Below, in pieces: positions 16,335 to 25,630 of a stretch of DNA of 58,766 nt. The number at the start of each line of letters is the position of its first letter. Within the stretch, counting starts at the first letter, position 1. Below the pieces are notes generated by a model, which saw nothing but the letters and a program-made list of their open reading frames with translations, had not been told where the DNA came from and did no database searches. Origin of the DNA: Empedobacter falsenii (GTDB taxonomy: Bacteria > Bacteroidota > Bacteroidia > Flavobacteriales > Weeksellaceae); NCBI RefSeq assembly GCF_019308355.1, contig NZ_JAAGKM010000016.1, forward strand, positions 1-58,766, read 5' to 3'. The translations under genes and the position numbers were made by a program.

Positions 16335-17846
16335 TTATGATCGATTGTTTAGTTCAATTAATAGTTCTATAAATTCGCGAGTGTTTGCTAGCCTCGGAAC
16401 TTTATTTTGTCCACCTAACTTACCACGAGAAGCCATCCATTCGATGAATAATTTTTTGCGCGCTTTGTGTACAATCGGTCGATTAAGTGTCATATTATTG
16501 TAACGTTTTGCCTCGTAATCTGAATTAACTTCTTGTAAACTTTTGTCTAAACAATCAATAAATTGCTCAAAATTTTCAGGTTCTTTATCAAACTCTATTA
16601 TCCATTCGTGAGCGCCTTTTTCTTTTCCTTGCATAAAAATTGGACCAGCACTATATTCAGAAACAATTGAATTTGTTTGCATACAAGCACGTTTCAAAGC
16701 TTCTTCAGCGTTTTCTATCATCAATTCTTCGCCAAATGCATTGATATAATGTTTTGTTCGTCCAGAAACAACAATTCGATGAGGATTTGTAGATGTAAAG
16801 CGAACCGTATCACCAATGATATAGCGCCACAAACCTCCATTTGTTGTAATCACCATAGCGTAATTTTTACCAACTTCAACTTCTCCAATTGTTAAAAATC
16901 GTTGAGTTTCTGAACCAAATTCTTCCATTGGAATAAATTCGTAAAAGATTCCGTTGTCTAATAATAACAACAACTCTTTACTATTTAATTGATCCTGAAT
17001 TCCAAAAAAACCTTCGGAAGCATTATATAATTCGAAATAATTTAATTTTTTCTGAGTAATTAAATTATAATTTTCTGCATAAGGTTTGAAGCTGATTCCA
17101 CCATGAAAAAACACTTCGAGATTTGGCCATAATTCGTCCAAATAATTCTTTCCAGTTTCGGCTAATAATTTATTCAAAACGACTAACATCCATGAAGGAA
17201 CACCAGTTAAAGAACCAACATCTTCATTTTTTGTTGCATTAATAATAGCATTCATCTTTACATTCCAATCAGACATTAGAGAAATCTCACGATTTGGAAT
17301 GTTTTTCATTTCTGCATAAAAAGGTAAATTATCAATCAGAATAGCTGATAAATCACCAAAACGCGTATCATATTTTTGATAAAGTTCACTACTTCCGCCA
17401 ATTCTTAAGTTTTTGTGCATAAAAATATCCGTTTCGGGATAAGCATTTAAGTACAATGCAAACATTGTTTTTCCTGCTGCGTAATGGCAATCTTCTAAGG
17501 ATTCATTACTAATCGGAATAAATTTACTTTTGGCATTTGTTGTTCCAGAAGATTTCGCAAACCATTTTATTTTTCCATGCCAAGTAACATCTTTTTCACC
17601 TTTTCTTGCTAATTCAATATAAGGTTGAAAATCCTCGTAATGCACTGCAGGGACTTGCTCTTGAAATTTATGTGTCGTTTTGATTTCGTCAAAATGAAAT
17701 TCTTTTCCGTAAATAGTCGATTTGGCTTTTTTGATATTCTCAAATAACACACGTTCTTGCGTACCAACTGGATTTTTGATACTTTCCTCGATGATATTCA
17801 TTCGGCTACGCATCATAATTTCCATAATCTTATTGACTATTCCCAT
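16335..17846 (-). CDS. GH3 auxin-responsive-promoter family protein (acyl-adenylating enzyme)
   Basis: The 503-residue protein belongs to the GH3 branch of the ANL adenylate-forming superfamily. Visible are the ATP loop KSSGTTNAKSKFIP (about 113-126), the SEGFFG motif (about 278) and GGLWRYIIGDTVRF (about 335). Plant members conjugate amino acids to hormones; bacterial members are common in Bacteroidota and their substrates are unknown. It is divergent from the DUF2797 gene with about 50 bases between. Family assignment is firm, function is not. Confidence 0.88.
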   Translation of the reverse strand: MGIVNKIMEIMMRSRMNIIEESIKNPVGTQERVLFENIKKAKSTIYGKEFHFDEIKTTHKFQEQVPAVHYEDFQPYIELARKGEKDVTWHGKIKWFAKSSGTTNAKSKFIPISNESLEDCHYAAGKTMFALYLNAYPETDIFMHKNLRIGGSSELYQKYDTRFGDLSAILIDNLPFYAEMKNIPNREISLMSDWNVKMNAIINATKNEDVGSLTGVPSWMLVVLNKLLAETGKNYLDELWPNLEVFFHGGISFKPYAENYNLITQKKLNYFELYNASEGFFGIQDQLNSKELLLLLDNGIFYEFIPMEEFGSETQRFLTIGEVEVGKNYAMVITTNGGLWRYIIGDTVRFTSTNPHRIVVSGRTKHYINAFGEELMIENAEEALKRACMQTNSIVSEYSAGPIFMQGKEKGAHEWIIEFDKEPENFEQFIDCLDKSLQEVNSDYEAKRYNNMTLNRPIVHKARKKLFIEWMASRGKLGGQNKVPRLANTREFIELLIELNNRS

Positions 17847-17898
17847 CCGCTAAAAGTTTTGTAGATTTACACAAAATTAATTAAACTTTTTTAGCAAG

Positions 17899-18690
17899 AT
17901 GCAGTTTGAAGGACAAATTCGTAAAATGACAACTGAAAATGGAACGCCAATCAATTATTATTGGAATTTCAAGAATGATTTTATTGTTATGAATCAATTG
18001 TTAGGAAAAAAAATCAAGATTAACTTTGATCATTACGAATGTTTAAACTGTCACGAGGACAAAGAGATTTATCAGATGGGATATTGTAAAAATTGTTTTT
18101 TTACAGTTCCAGAAGCTAATCCAAGTATTATCAATCCAGAACTTTCTACAGCACATTTGGGAATTGCGCAACGTGATTTAGAGTTTGAAACGAAATTCGA
18201 ATTGCAACCGCATATTGTGTATTTGGCAAATTCATCAGGAATAAAAGTTGGTGTAACGCGTTTAACGCAAGTGCCGACACGTTGGATCGATCAAGGAGCT
18301 TCAGAAGCTATTATTATTGCGCGAACGGATAATCGTTACGAAGCTGGAATGATAGAGGTTTCGTTGAAAAATGTTATTGCTGATAAAACAAATTGGCAAA
18401 GAATGTTGAAAAACGATGTGCCAGAAATTAATTTGTTCGAAAAGTATCACGAAATCAGAAATGAAGTGAATCCAGATTTTCAAAAATTTTTGGTTGATGA
18501 GCCAGAAGTTTGGAAGTTAGACTATCCAGTTTTATCTTATCCAGAAAAAGTAAAATCATTAAACTTGAAAAAAACGCCAGAAATAAAAGGTGTTTTGAAA
18601 GGAATAAAAGGTCAATACTTGATTTTTGAAGACAATACCGTTTTCAATGTTCGAGGTCACGAAGGTTTTTACGTCAATTTTGAAGTATAA
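17899..18690 (+). CDS. DUF2797 protein
   Basis: The 263-residue protein has a zinc-ribbon-like quartet Cys48, Cys51, Cys63 and Cys66 (CLNC...CKNC). A conserved core follows (IVYLANSSGIKVGVTR, QVPTRWIDQGASEA, about 107-135) that I recognise as DUF2797. The YLANS...KVGVTR pattern resembles a GIY-YIG nuclease-type fold; this is inference only. No signal peptide is present. Role unknown. It is monocistronic and ends at a terminator. Confidence 0.8.
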   Translation: MQFEGQIRKMTTENGTPINYYWNFKNDFIVMNQLLGKKIKINFDHYECLNCHEDKEIYQMGYCKNCFFTVPEANPSIINPELSTAHLGIAQRDLEFETKFELQPHIVYLANSSGIKVGVTRLTQVPTRWIDQGASEAIIIARTDNRYEAGMIEVSLKNVIADKTNWQRMLKNDVPEINLFEKYHEIRNEVNPDFQKFLVDEPEVWKLDYPVLSYPEKVKSLNLKKTPEIKGVLKGIKGQYLIFEDNTVFNVRGHEGFYVNFEV

Positions 18691-18719
18691 AATTTATTTT
18701 ACAATAAGATATATTCAAA

Positions 18720-18751
18720 AGTCGGTTCTGCAACAGAATCGACTTTTTTTG
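18720..18751 (+). terminator. Terminator of the DUF2797 gene
   Basis: AGTCGGTTCTG pairs with CAGAATCGACT (one G-U pair) and is followed by a T-run. Confidence 0.8.
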
Positions 18752-18843
18752 TTTCTATCTATTTGATTTCAATAAAAATACTTGTTTTTTATCTTATTTA
18801 TTTTTACATTAGTTATAATCAATTAACACAAAAAATAGGAATT

Positions 18844-19272
18844 ATGAAAGCAAGTGCATTACTTATGGTTGGCGGTATTTTGGCTTTAACAGCATGTAAT
18901 AAAAAATCAGATTTGCCAGATTATAAGGTGAAAGAAGCAGTTTTAGATGTTTACAAATACAGAGCAGATAAGCCAGATTCACTTTTTTCGAAAGTAGAAG
19001 GCGTAAATGTGGATGATTTGAATGCGGTGGTTAAACAATATGGGCCAGTTGATGTCTACAACTTTGAGAAAATGACGCCTCTTGAAGATGGTGACAAAAC
19101 AGTTTACGAAGCAGTTTATAAAGTATCTTTTAAAGGAGCAGAAGGTACAGAAACTTTTAAAGTACGAAAAATTGATAAACTAGACGGAATTGTTGTTGGC
19201 TATGCAAGTGATGTAAAACCTGTTGCTGAACCAAATGATTCATTGGCTGTAAAAAAGGATTCGGTGAAATAA
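18844..19272 (+). CDS. Putative lipoprotein
   Basis: The 142-residue product starts MKASALLMVGGILALTAC, a lipoprotein signal with lipobox LTAC (Cys18). The ATG at 18844 is chosen over an in-frame start at 18763 because only it yields this signal. The mature part has no motif I recognise. It is rich in charged residues, with a Lys/Asp-rich low-complexity end (NDSLAVKKDSVK). It precedes the thr leader region but has its own spacing, and no functional link is evident. Confidence 0.7.
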   Translation: MKASALLMVGGILALTACNKKSDLPDYKVKEAVLDVYKYRADKPDSLFSKVEGVNVDDLNAVVKQYGPVDVYNFEKMTPLEDGDKTVYEAVYKVSFKGAEGTETFKVRKIDKLDGIVVGYASDVKPVAEPNDSLAVKKDSVK

Positions 19273-19334
19273 ATATAAAAAAATAATAAATACGTAATGA
19301 TTTATTGAAAAAGTTTGTATATTCGTTATCAATA

Positions 19335-19397
19335 ATGAAACAAAACGGATTAAATACAATCATTTCAATTACGACGACTTCTAGTGTTCACACTTAG
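19335..19397 (+). CDS. thrL: Threonine operon leader peptide
   Basis: A 20-codon ORF, MKQNGLNTIISITTTSSVHT, lies 91 bases before thrA. It has five Thr, three of them consecutive, and three Ile, as expected of a ribosome-stalling leader that senses charged threonine and isoleucine tRNA. It sits directly upstream of a terminator hairpin and alternative pairings, so it is part of an attenuator. It was found by reading the leader; the symbol follows the analogous E. coli gene by function, not by homology. Confidence 0.8.
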   Translation: MKQNGLNTIISITTTSSVHT

Positions 19398-19470
19398 AGG
19401 AGTTTTGTTATGTATTTAATTCTAAAAAAATAATGCAAAAGCATCTTCTCAAAAGGAAGATGCTTTTTTT
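19376..19470 (+). promoter_or_regulatory. thr operon transcription attenuator
   Basis: Three mutually exclusive pairings are visible. A pause hairpin joins CTTCTAGTGT to ACACTTAGAGG across the Thr/Ser codons and the leader stop. An antiterminator joins GAGGAG (19397-19402) to CTTCTC (19445-19450). The terminator joins GCATCTTC (19441-19448) to GAAGATGC (19456-19463), followed by seven T. Stalling at Thr codons would free GAGGAG to block the terminator. The transcript then runs into thrA at 19489. Confidence 0.75.
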
Positions 19471-19488
19471 ATGATCAAAATTTAAATT

Positions 19489-21942
19489 ATGAAAGTTTTA
19501 AAATTCGGAGGAACATCAGTCGGATCGGTAGAAGGTATCCGCGCGGTCGTAGAAATTGTTAAACAGGAAAAGCAACAAAATAACTCGATTATTTTGGTTG
19601 TGTCTGCTATTTCTGGTTTGACCAATTTATTAACCAAAATGTCTGAAGAAGCTTCATCAGGAAATTTTGGTGAAAATGATTTAAAACTTTTTCAAGACAA
19701 ACATTTCGAAATTGTAAAAGCTTTAATCGATGTGCCGAATCAAAATCCGATTTTAACAAAATTAAAATTGTTGATGAATGAGTTGGAAGCATTATTAGAA
19801 GGGGTGGAAATTCTGAAAGAATTAAGCCCTCAAACAAAAGATTTGATTTTGAGTTTCGGCGAAAGATGTAGTGCTTTATTAATAGCAAAAGTAATGCAAG
19901 AGCATGTTGGAAATTCATTGGCGATTAATGCATCAGATTATATTTTGACTGATCATAATTTTGGTCAAGCGAATGTTATCGAGGAAAAATCGTTTCAGAA
20001 TATTCAACAATTAGCAAAAGATTATTCGGATAAATTATTAGTTGTAACAGGGTTTATTGCTGCTAATGAAGAAGGACGAGTGACAACTTTGGGAAGAGGA
20101 GGTTCTGATTACACTGCGGCTTTGATTGGTGCGGCTTTACATGCAGAACAAATTGAAATTTGGACAGATGTAAATGGAATGATGACGGCGGATCCTCGTT
20201 TTGTGAACAAAGCTTTTTCGTTAGAAAATTTATCGTATACAGAAGCGATGGAATTGTCGTATTTCGGTGCGAAAGTGATTTATCCGCCAACAATGGCTCC
20301 AGCTTTTAAACTTCGAATTCCGATTTTAATTAAAAACACATTTCAACCGGATTTTGAGGGAACAAAAATTCAGTTCGATTCGCAACCAACAGATTATCCA
20401 ATTAAAGGAATTTCGTCGATCAAAGATATTGCATTAGTCAATATAAAAGGAAGCGGCTTGGTTGGCAAATTGGGCTTTAGTGGAAAACTTTTTTCACTTT
20501 TAGCGCAACATCATATCAACATTGTGTTGATTACGCAATCTTCGTCAGAGCATAGTATCACGCTTGCCATTCATCATAATGAAGTCGAAAAAGCAAAGCA
20601 ATTAATTGAAGAAGAGTTTTGTTTGGAAATTGCAGCAAAATGGTTGGAACCAATTGAAATTGAAGAAAATCTCGGAATTATTGCAATTGTTGGAGAAAAC
20701 ATGAAGAAAATGGTTGGTGTTTCGGGCAAGTTATTTTATGCATTAGGACGAAATGGAATCAATGTCAGAGCGATTGCGCAAGGTTCTTCGGAGTATAATA
20801 TTTCGGTTGTGATTAACGAAAATGATTTGTCAAAAGCTTTAAATGCGGTACATGATGCGTTTTTTAATCATTTGAAAAAAACAATTCATGTTTTCAATGT
20901 TGGAGTAGGAAATATTGGGTCGACATTTTTAAATCAATTAGAAAAACAGAAAGATTTTTTAGCAAAAAATAATGATATCGAAATAAAATTGGTTGGATTA
21001 TCAAATTCAAAAAAAATGATGTTTGATGAAAACGGAATTAATTTATCGAATTGGAAAAATGAATTAGAAAATTCTTCTTCTCCAGCTGATTTGAATGAAT
21101 TTATCCAAAAAATGAAACAGTATAATTTACCAAATTGTGTTTTTGTAGATAATACTGCGAGTTCTGATTTGCCAAATTATTACAAACAAATTTTTGAAAG
21201 CAGTATTTCGGTTGTGACATGTAATAAAATTGCGAATTCATCTTCTTATCAAGAGTATAAAAAATTGAAAGAAACTGCTCGAAAATATGGTATTGATTTT
21301 CTTTACGAAACAAATGTTGGAGCAGGTTTACCAATTATTAGCGTGTTGAAAGATTTAAGAATGAGTGGAGATCAAATCTTAAAAATTGAAGCAATTTTAT
21401 CAGGAACAATTTCGTATATATTTAATCATTTTAAAGGTGAAAATACATTTGCCGAAATTGTAAAAAAAGCGCAAGAATTAGGTTATACAGAACCAGATCC
21501 TCGCGATGATTTGAGTGGAATAGATTTTATGCGAAAAATGTTGATTCTTGCTCGTGACAATGGTTACGAAATTGAAGCGGGAGATGTAAAAATCGATTCT
21601 ATTTTGCCTAAATCTTGTTTAGAAGCTGCAACTGTAGAAGATTTTTATCAAGAATTAGTCAACGAAAATGATTATTTCGAAAAGATAAAACATCAAGCAG
21701 ATGAGGAGCAGAAAGTGATTCGTTACATCGGGATTTTAGAAGATGGAAAAATATCAATTTCGTTAGAATTGGTGGATAATCAACATCCGTTTTATGCCTT
21801 GTCTGGAAGCGATAATATTATTTCCTTTACAACAGCGCGTTACAAGGAACGTCCTTTGGTTGTGAAAGGACCTGGAGCTGGTGCAGAAGTTACAGCAGCT
21901 GGCGTTTTTGCAGATTTAGTTAATATAAGTTCAATACGATAA
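19489..21942 (+). CDS. thrA: Bifunctional aspartokinase / homoserine dehydrogenase
   Basis: Catalyses the first and third steps from aspartate to threonine. The 817-residue fusion has an aspartokinase domain (KFGGTSVG at residue 4; GRGGSDYTAA, about 203), two ACT regulatory repeats (about 310-455; GVSGKLFYALGRNGINVRAIAQ) and a homoserine dehydrogenase domain from about 462 (VGVGNIGSTFLNQL; NVGAGLP; LSGTISYIFN). The ACT repeats imply feedback inhibition by threonine. It is the first gene of thrABC, with three bases to thrB, and is controlled by the leader at 19335. Confidence 0.97.
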   Translation: MKVLKFGGTSVGSVEGIRAVVEIVKQEKQQNNSIILVVSAISGLTNLLTKMSEEASSGNFGENDLKLFQDKHFEIVKALIDVPNQNPILTKLKLLMNELEALLEGVEILKELSPQTKDLILSFGERCSALLIAKVMQEHVGNSLAINASDYILTDHNFGQANVIEEKSFQNIQQLAKDYSDKLLVVTGFIAANEEGRVTTLGRGGSDYTAALIGAALHAEQIEIWTDVNGMMTADPRFVNKAFSLENLSYTEAMELSYFGAKVIYPPTMAPAFKLRIPILIKNTFQPDFEGTKIQFDSQPTDYPIKGISSIKDIALVNIKGSGLVGKLGFSGKLFSLLAQHHINIVLITQSSSEHSITLAIHHNEVEKAKQLIEEEFCLEIAAKWLEPIEIEENLGIIAIVGENMKKMVGVSGKLFYALGRNGINVRAIAQGSSEYNISVVINENDLSKALNAVHDAFFNHLKKTIHVFNVGVGNIGSTFLNQLEKQKDFLAKNNDIEIKLVGLSNSKKMMFDENGINLSNWKNELENSSSPADLNEFIQKMKQYNLPNCVFVDNTASSDLPNYYKQIFESSISVVTCNKIANSSSYQEYKKLKETARKYGIDFLYETNVGAGLPIISVLKDLRMSGDQILKIEAILSGTISYIFNHFKGENTFAEIVKKAQELGYTEPDPRDDLSGIDFMRKMLILARDNGYEIEAGDVKIDSILPKSCLEAATVEDFYQELVNENDYFEKIKHQADEEQKVIRYIGILEDGKISISLELVDNQHPFYALSGSDNIISFTTARYKERPLVVKGPGAGAEVTAAGVFADLVNISSIR

Positions 21943-21945
21943 AAG

Positions 21946-22929
21946 ATGAATCAAATAATCGAAAATAAATATAAGCTTGATCAAGCGAAGTTTTTAGATA
22001 AAGTACATGTTTTTGCTCCTGCAACAGTTGCCAATATGATCTGTGGATATGATATTTTGGGCTTTGCGGTGGATTATCCAGGTGATGAGGTAATCATGAA
22101 AAAGACAGAAAAGTTAGGAATCGAAATTCTGACAATTACAGGTGACGAGGGTAAATTGCCTTTGGATGCGATGAAAAATACAGTCTCTCATTCGGCATGG
22201 AAATTATTTTGTGATTTAGGTCTACAAGATTCTTTTGGATTATCGATAGAATTACACAAGAAAATGCCGATTGGAAGTGGTTTAGGCTCAAGTGCGGCGA
22301 GTACGGTTGCTGGACTTTTTGCATTAAATGAATTATTAGGAAAACCACTTTCTAAAAAAGATCTTTTACCTTATTGTATGGAAGGCGAGCGTTTGGCTTG
22401 TGGCGCTGCTCATGCGGATAATGTTGCGCCATCATTGTTTGGTGGAATTACATTGATTCCTTCTTACGAGCCGCTTTTGGTGCGTTCTTTGCCTGTTCCA
22501 GAAAATTTATATGTCACACTGATTTATTCAAAAGTAGAAGTATCAACAAAGGATGCGCGCAAATTAATTAAAGATAAAGTGCAATTGAGTAAAGCAATAA
22601 AACAATATGGGAATATTGCAAGTTTGGTTGCGGCGCTTTATGAGAATGATTATGAAGAGATTGGTCGTTCCATGCAAGATGATATTATCGAGCCAAATCG
22701 TTCTTTATTGATTCCATATTTTAATGAAATGAAAAGTATTTCGCTCGAAAATAATGCATTAACGTTCGGGATTTCTGGTTCTGGACCAACTGTTATGGCA
22801 TTATCTAAAAGTAAATTGGATGCAGAAAATATCGCACAAAAATTAAATGATTTTTTGACGATAAAAGAAATTGAACATTTATCATTTGTTTCTAAAATTA
22901 ATCAACAAGGACCATACATAAAATACTAA
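21946..22929 (+). CDS. thrB: Homoserine kinase
   Basis: Phosphorylates homoserine for threonine synthase. The 327-residue GHMP kinase has an N-terminal VFAPATVANM segment, the ATP loop PIGSGLGSSAAS (about 109-120) and the C-terminal FGISGSGPTVMAL motif. It starts three bases after thrA and ends two bases before thrC, so it is tightly coupled. Confidence 0.96.
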   Translation: MNQIIENKYKLDQAKFLDKVHVFAPATVANMICGYDILGFAVDYPGDEVIMKKTEKLGIEILTITGDEGKLPLDAMKNTVSHSAWKLFCDLGLQDSFGLSIELHKKMPIGSGLGSSAASTVAGLFALNELLGKPLSKKDLLPYCMEGERLACGAAHADNVAPSLFGGITLIPSYEPLLVRSLPVPENLYVTLIYSKVEVSTKDARKLIKDKVQLSKAIKQYGNIASLVAALYENDYEEIGRSMQDDIIEPNRSLLIPYFNEMKSISLENNALTFGISGSGPTVMALSKSKLDAENIAQKLNDFLTIKEIEHLSFVSKINQQGPYIKY

Positions 22930-22931
22930 AA

Positions 22932-24239
22932 ATGGAATTATACAGTACAAATAATCATAATAATAGAGTCGATTTTAAACAAGCGGTTTTTCAATCTTTG
23001 CCAGAAGATAAAGGTTTGTATATGCCTTTGTCGTTACAAAAATTAGATGAAAATTGGATGAATTCGATCGAGAATTATTCATTTCAAGAGATTGCGAAAA
23101 AGGTTACAAATCATTTATTAAAAGATGATTTTTCTGAAGAAACAATTAATAATTTAATTGATGAGGCAATCAATTTTTCAGCGAATTTGGTATTTTTAGA
23201 AGATGATTTAGCTGTTTTGGAATTGTTTCATGGACCTTCTTTTGCTTTTAAAGATTTTGGAGCGAGATTTATGAGTCGAGTGATGGCACATTATTCGAAA
23301 AAAGATAATCAATTGTTAGATGTTTTGGTCGCAACTTCTGGCGATACAGGAGGCGCTGTAGCACTTGGCTTTCTGGGAGTAGAAGGAACGAGAGTAACTA
23401 TTTTGTATCCAAAAGGAAAAGTGTCGCTGATACAAGAATTGCAATTAACAGCGAATGGAAAAAATATTCGCGCCATAGAAATCGATGGAACTTTTGATGA
23501 TTGTCAAGCATTGGTGAAACACGCGTTTTTAGACAAAGATTTAATGAAAAATCTTAATTTAACCTCAGCAAATTCAATTAATATTGCTCGCTTAATTCCG
23601 CAATCTTTCTATTATTTCGAGGCATTTTCCGAAGCAAAAAGGAAAGGTTTTGAGAAAGTTTCTTTTATTGTTCCGAGTGGAAATTTCGGGAATATTACGG
23701 CAGGTATTTTAGCTTCAAAATTAGGATTAGAAGTAGAACAATTTGTTGCAGCTACAAATGCGAATGATACTGTTCCATCATTTTTAAAAACCGAAAATTA
23801 TCAACCAAAACCTTCTGTACAAACGTTATCGAATGCAATGGATGTTGGAAATCCGAGTAATTGGGTTCGTGTGATGGAATTTTTTGATCAAGATATGGAT
23901 CAATTAAAATCAAAAATGATTTCAAAAGCTTTTTCAGATATTGAAACGACAAATGCAATCGTAGAAATTAATCAAGAATATGATTATATTGCTTGTCCGC
24001 ATACGTCGATTGCGTGGTTGGCGGCGAAGGGATATCAAGCGAAAAAGCAAAAAGAAAAAGAGTTGGTGGTATTTTTATCAACGGCGCATCCATGTAAATT
24101 TTCTGAAGTTTTTCCGAAAGAAATACGAGATAAAATTGTCTATCCAAAAGAAGTCGAAGAATTGAAATTGAAACAATCGAATAAAGTTGAAATGAACAAT
24201 AATTTTGATGAGTTAAAAAATTGGTTGTTGAATAATTAA
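22932..24239 (+). CDS. thrC: Threonine synthase
   Basis: PLP enzyme that converts O-phosphohomoserine to threonine. The 435-residue protein has the PLP lysine motif GPSFAFKDFGARF (about 97-109) and the phosphate-binding ATSGDTGGAV (about 132-141). The size matches the E. coli-type enzyme. It is the last gene of thrABC and is followed by a terminator shared with the convergent ilv operon. Confidence 0.96.
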   Translation: MELYSTNNHNNRVDFKQAVFQSLPEDKGLYMPLSLQKLDENWMNSIENYSFQEIAKKVTNHLLKDDFSEETINNLIDEAINFSANLVFLEDDLAVLELFHGPSFAFKDFGARFMSRVMAHYSKKDNQLLDVLVATSGDTGGAVALGFLGVEGTRVTILYPKGKVSLIQELQLTANGKNIRAIEIDGTFDDCQALVKHAFLDKDLMKNLNLTSANSINIARLIPQSFYYFEAFSEAKRKGFEKVSFIVPSGNFGNITAGILASKLGLEVEQFVAATNANDTVPSFLKTENYQPKPSVQTLSNAMDVGNPSNWVRVMEFFDQDMDQLKSKMISKAFSDIETTNAIVEINQEYDYIACPHTSIAWLAAKGYQAKKQKEKELVVFLSTAHPCKFSEVFPKEIRDKIVYPKEVEELKLKQSNKVEMNNNFDELKNWLLNN

Positions 24240-24247
24240 TAAATTAA

Positions 24248-24287
24248 AAAGCAAAGTTTCTAACTAAATAGAAGCTTTGCTTTTTTT
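24248..24287. terminator. Terminator between convergent thr and ilv operons
   Basis: AGCAAAGTTTCT pairs with AGAAGCTTTGCT (one bulge), with A-run before and T-run after, so it can work in both directions. Confidence 0.8.
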
Positions 24288-24312
24288 GAATAGTATATTA
24301 ATGATGGGAAAA

Positions 24313-25596
24313 TTATCCAATCATTAATGAAAAAAGTTTGTTGTCTGTGTTAAGATATTGATAGTCGAAATGATGATTTTCTAACCTAAAAATTAAACCA
24401 TCTAAATCTTCTTTTTTGTCTAATTCAATGCCAACTACTGCTGGACCTGTTTCTTTGTTGTTTTTTTGCGTGTATTGGAAATAGGTGATGTCATCATTTT
24501 CACCCAAAACTTCGTTCACTAATTCTTTCAAAGCGCCGGCACGTTGAGGAAAATTGATAATGAAATAATGTTTCAAACCTTCATATTGCAAACTTCTTTC
24601 TTTTATTTCCTCCATTCGCGTAATGTCGTTGTTGCTTCCGCTAAGCACACAAACCACATTTTTTCCTTTGATTTCTTCCTTAAAAAAATCTAAAGCCGAA
24701 ACACTCAAAGCGCCTGCTGGTTCTACAACAATTGCATCTTCATTGTACAAACGCAAAATGCTCGAACAAACTTTTCCTTCCGGAACAGCACAAGTTGTTT
24801 CTAAACCTTCTGCACAGATTTTGTAGGTTTTTTCACCTGCTTTTTTTACAGCTGCGCCATCTACAAAAGGGTCAATCTTCGCTAATGCAACAGATTGTTT
24901 TTGTTTGATAGCTTCTGCCATACTTGCTGCGCCACTCGGCTCTACTCCAATAATTTTGGTGTTTGGACTAAGTGTTTTCATCACAGAAATAACGCCAGAT
25001 GCTAAACCTCCACCACCAATTGGCACGAAAATATAATCGATTGGTTGATTGCATTGATTCAAAATTTCTAATGCAACCGTTCCTTGTCCTGCAATTACTT
25101 TTTCATCATCAAAAGGATGAATAAATGTAATATTTCCTTCTTGCGATAATTGATGCGCAAAAGCCGATGCATCATCAAATGTATCACCATGTAAAATGAT
25201 TTCGATTTGATCTTTACCAAACCATTTTACTTGTTTTATTTTTTGTTGAGGTGTCGTTGTAGGCATCACAATTTTGCCTTTAATGTTTAATTGTTGACAC
25301 GAATACGCCACACCTTGTGCGTGATTTCCTGCACTTGCGCAGATCACACCATTATTTTTTTCTTGTTCTGATAACTGAACGATTTTATTATAAGCACCAC
25401 GTAATTTGTACGAACGGACGACTTGTAAATCTTCTCGTTTTAGATAGACATTCGCATCAAATTGACGACTTAAATTTTCATTGAAATCGAAAGGAGTGTT
25501 TTTGGCAACTCCTTTCAAATTCATTTGTGCTAAGTTTACTTCGTCAAGCGAAACGCCTAAGGTCTCAGTTTTCTCACTTCTAAGTCCCTTTGTCAT
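24313..25596 (-). CDS. ilvA: Threonine ammonia-lyase (threonine dehydratase), biosynthetic
   Basis: Deaminates threonine to 2-oxobutanoate, the first step to isoleucine. The 427-residue PLP enzyme has the lysine motif VRSYKLRGAYNK (about 59-70), ASAGNHAQGVA and PIGGGGLASG. A single C-terminal regulatory domain (from about 345; HYFIINFPQRAGALKELV) makes it shorter than the two-domain E. coli enzyme and like the Corynebacterium form. It is the last gene of ilvDBNCA. It draws on the product of the neighbouring thrABC operon. Confidence 0.95.
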   Translation of the reverse strand: MTKGLRSEKTETLGVSLDEVNLAQMNLKGVAKNTPFDFNENLSRQFDANVYLKREDLQVVRSYKLRGAYNKIVQLSEQEKNNGVICASAGNHAQGVAYSCQQLNIKGKIVMPTTTPQQKIKQVKWFGKDQIEIILHGDTFDDASAFAHQLSQEGNITFIHPFDDEKVIAGQGTVALEILNQCNQPIDYIFVPIGGGGLASGVISVMKTLSPNTKIIGVEPSGAASMAEAIKQKQSVALAKIDPFVDGAAVKKAGEKTYKICAEGLETTCAVPEGKVCSSILRLYNEDAIVVEPAGALSVSALDFFKEEIKGKNVVCVLSGSNNDITRMEEIKERSLQYEGLKHYFIINFPQRAGALKELVNEVLGENDDITYFQYTQKNNKETGPAVVGIELDKKEDLDGLIFRLENHHFDYQYLNTDNKLFSLMIG

Positions 25597-25630
25597 AATT
25601 CACTATTTTCTTAGTTATTTTAATATTTGA

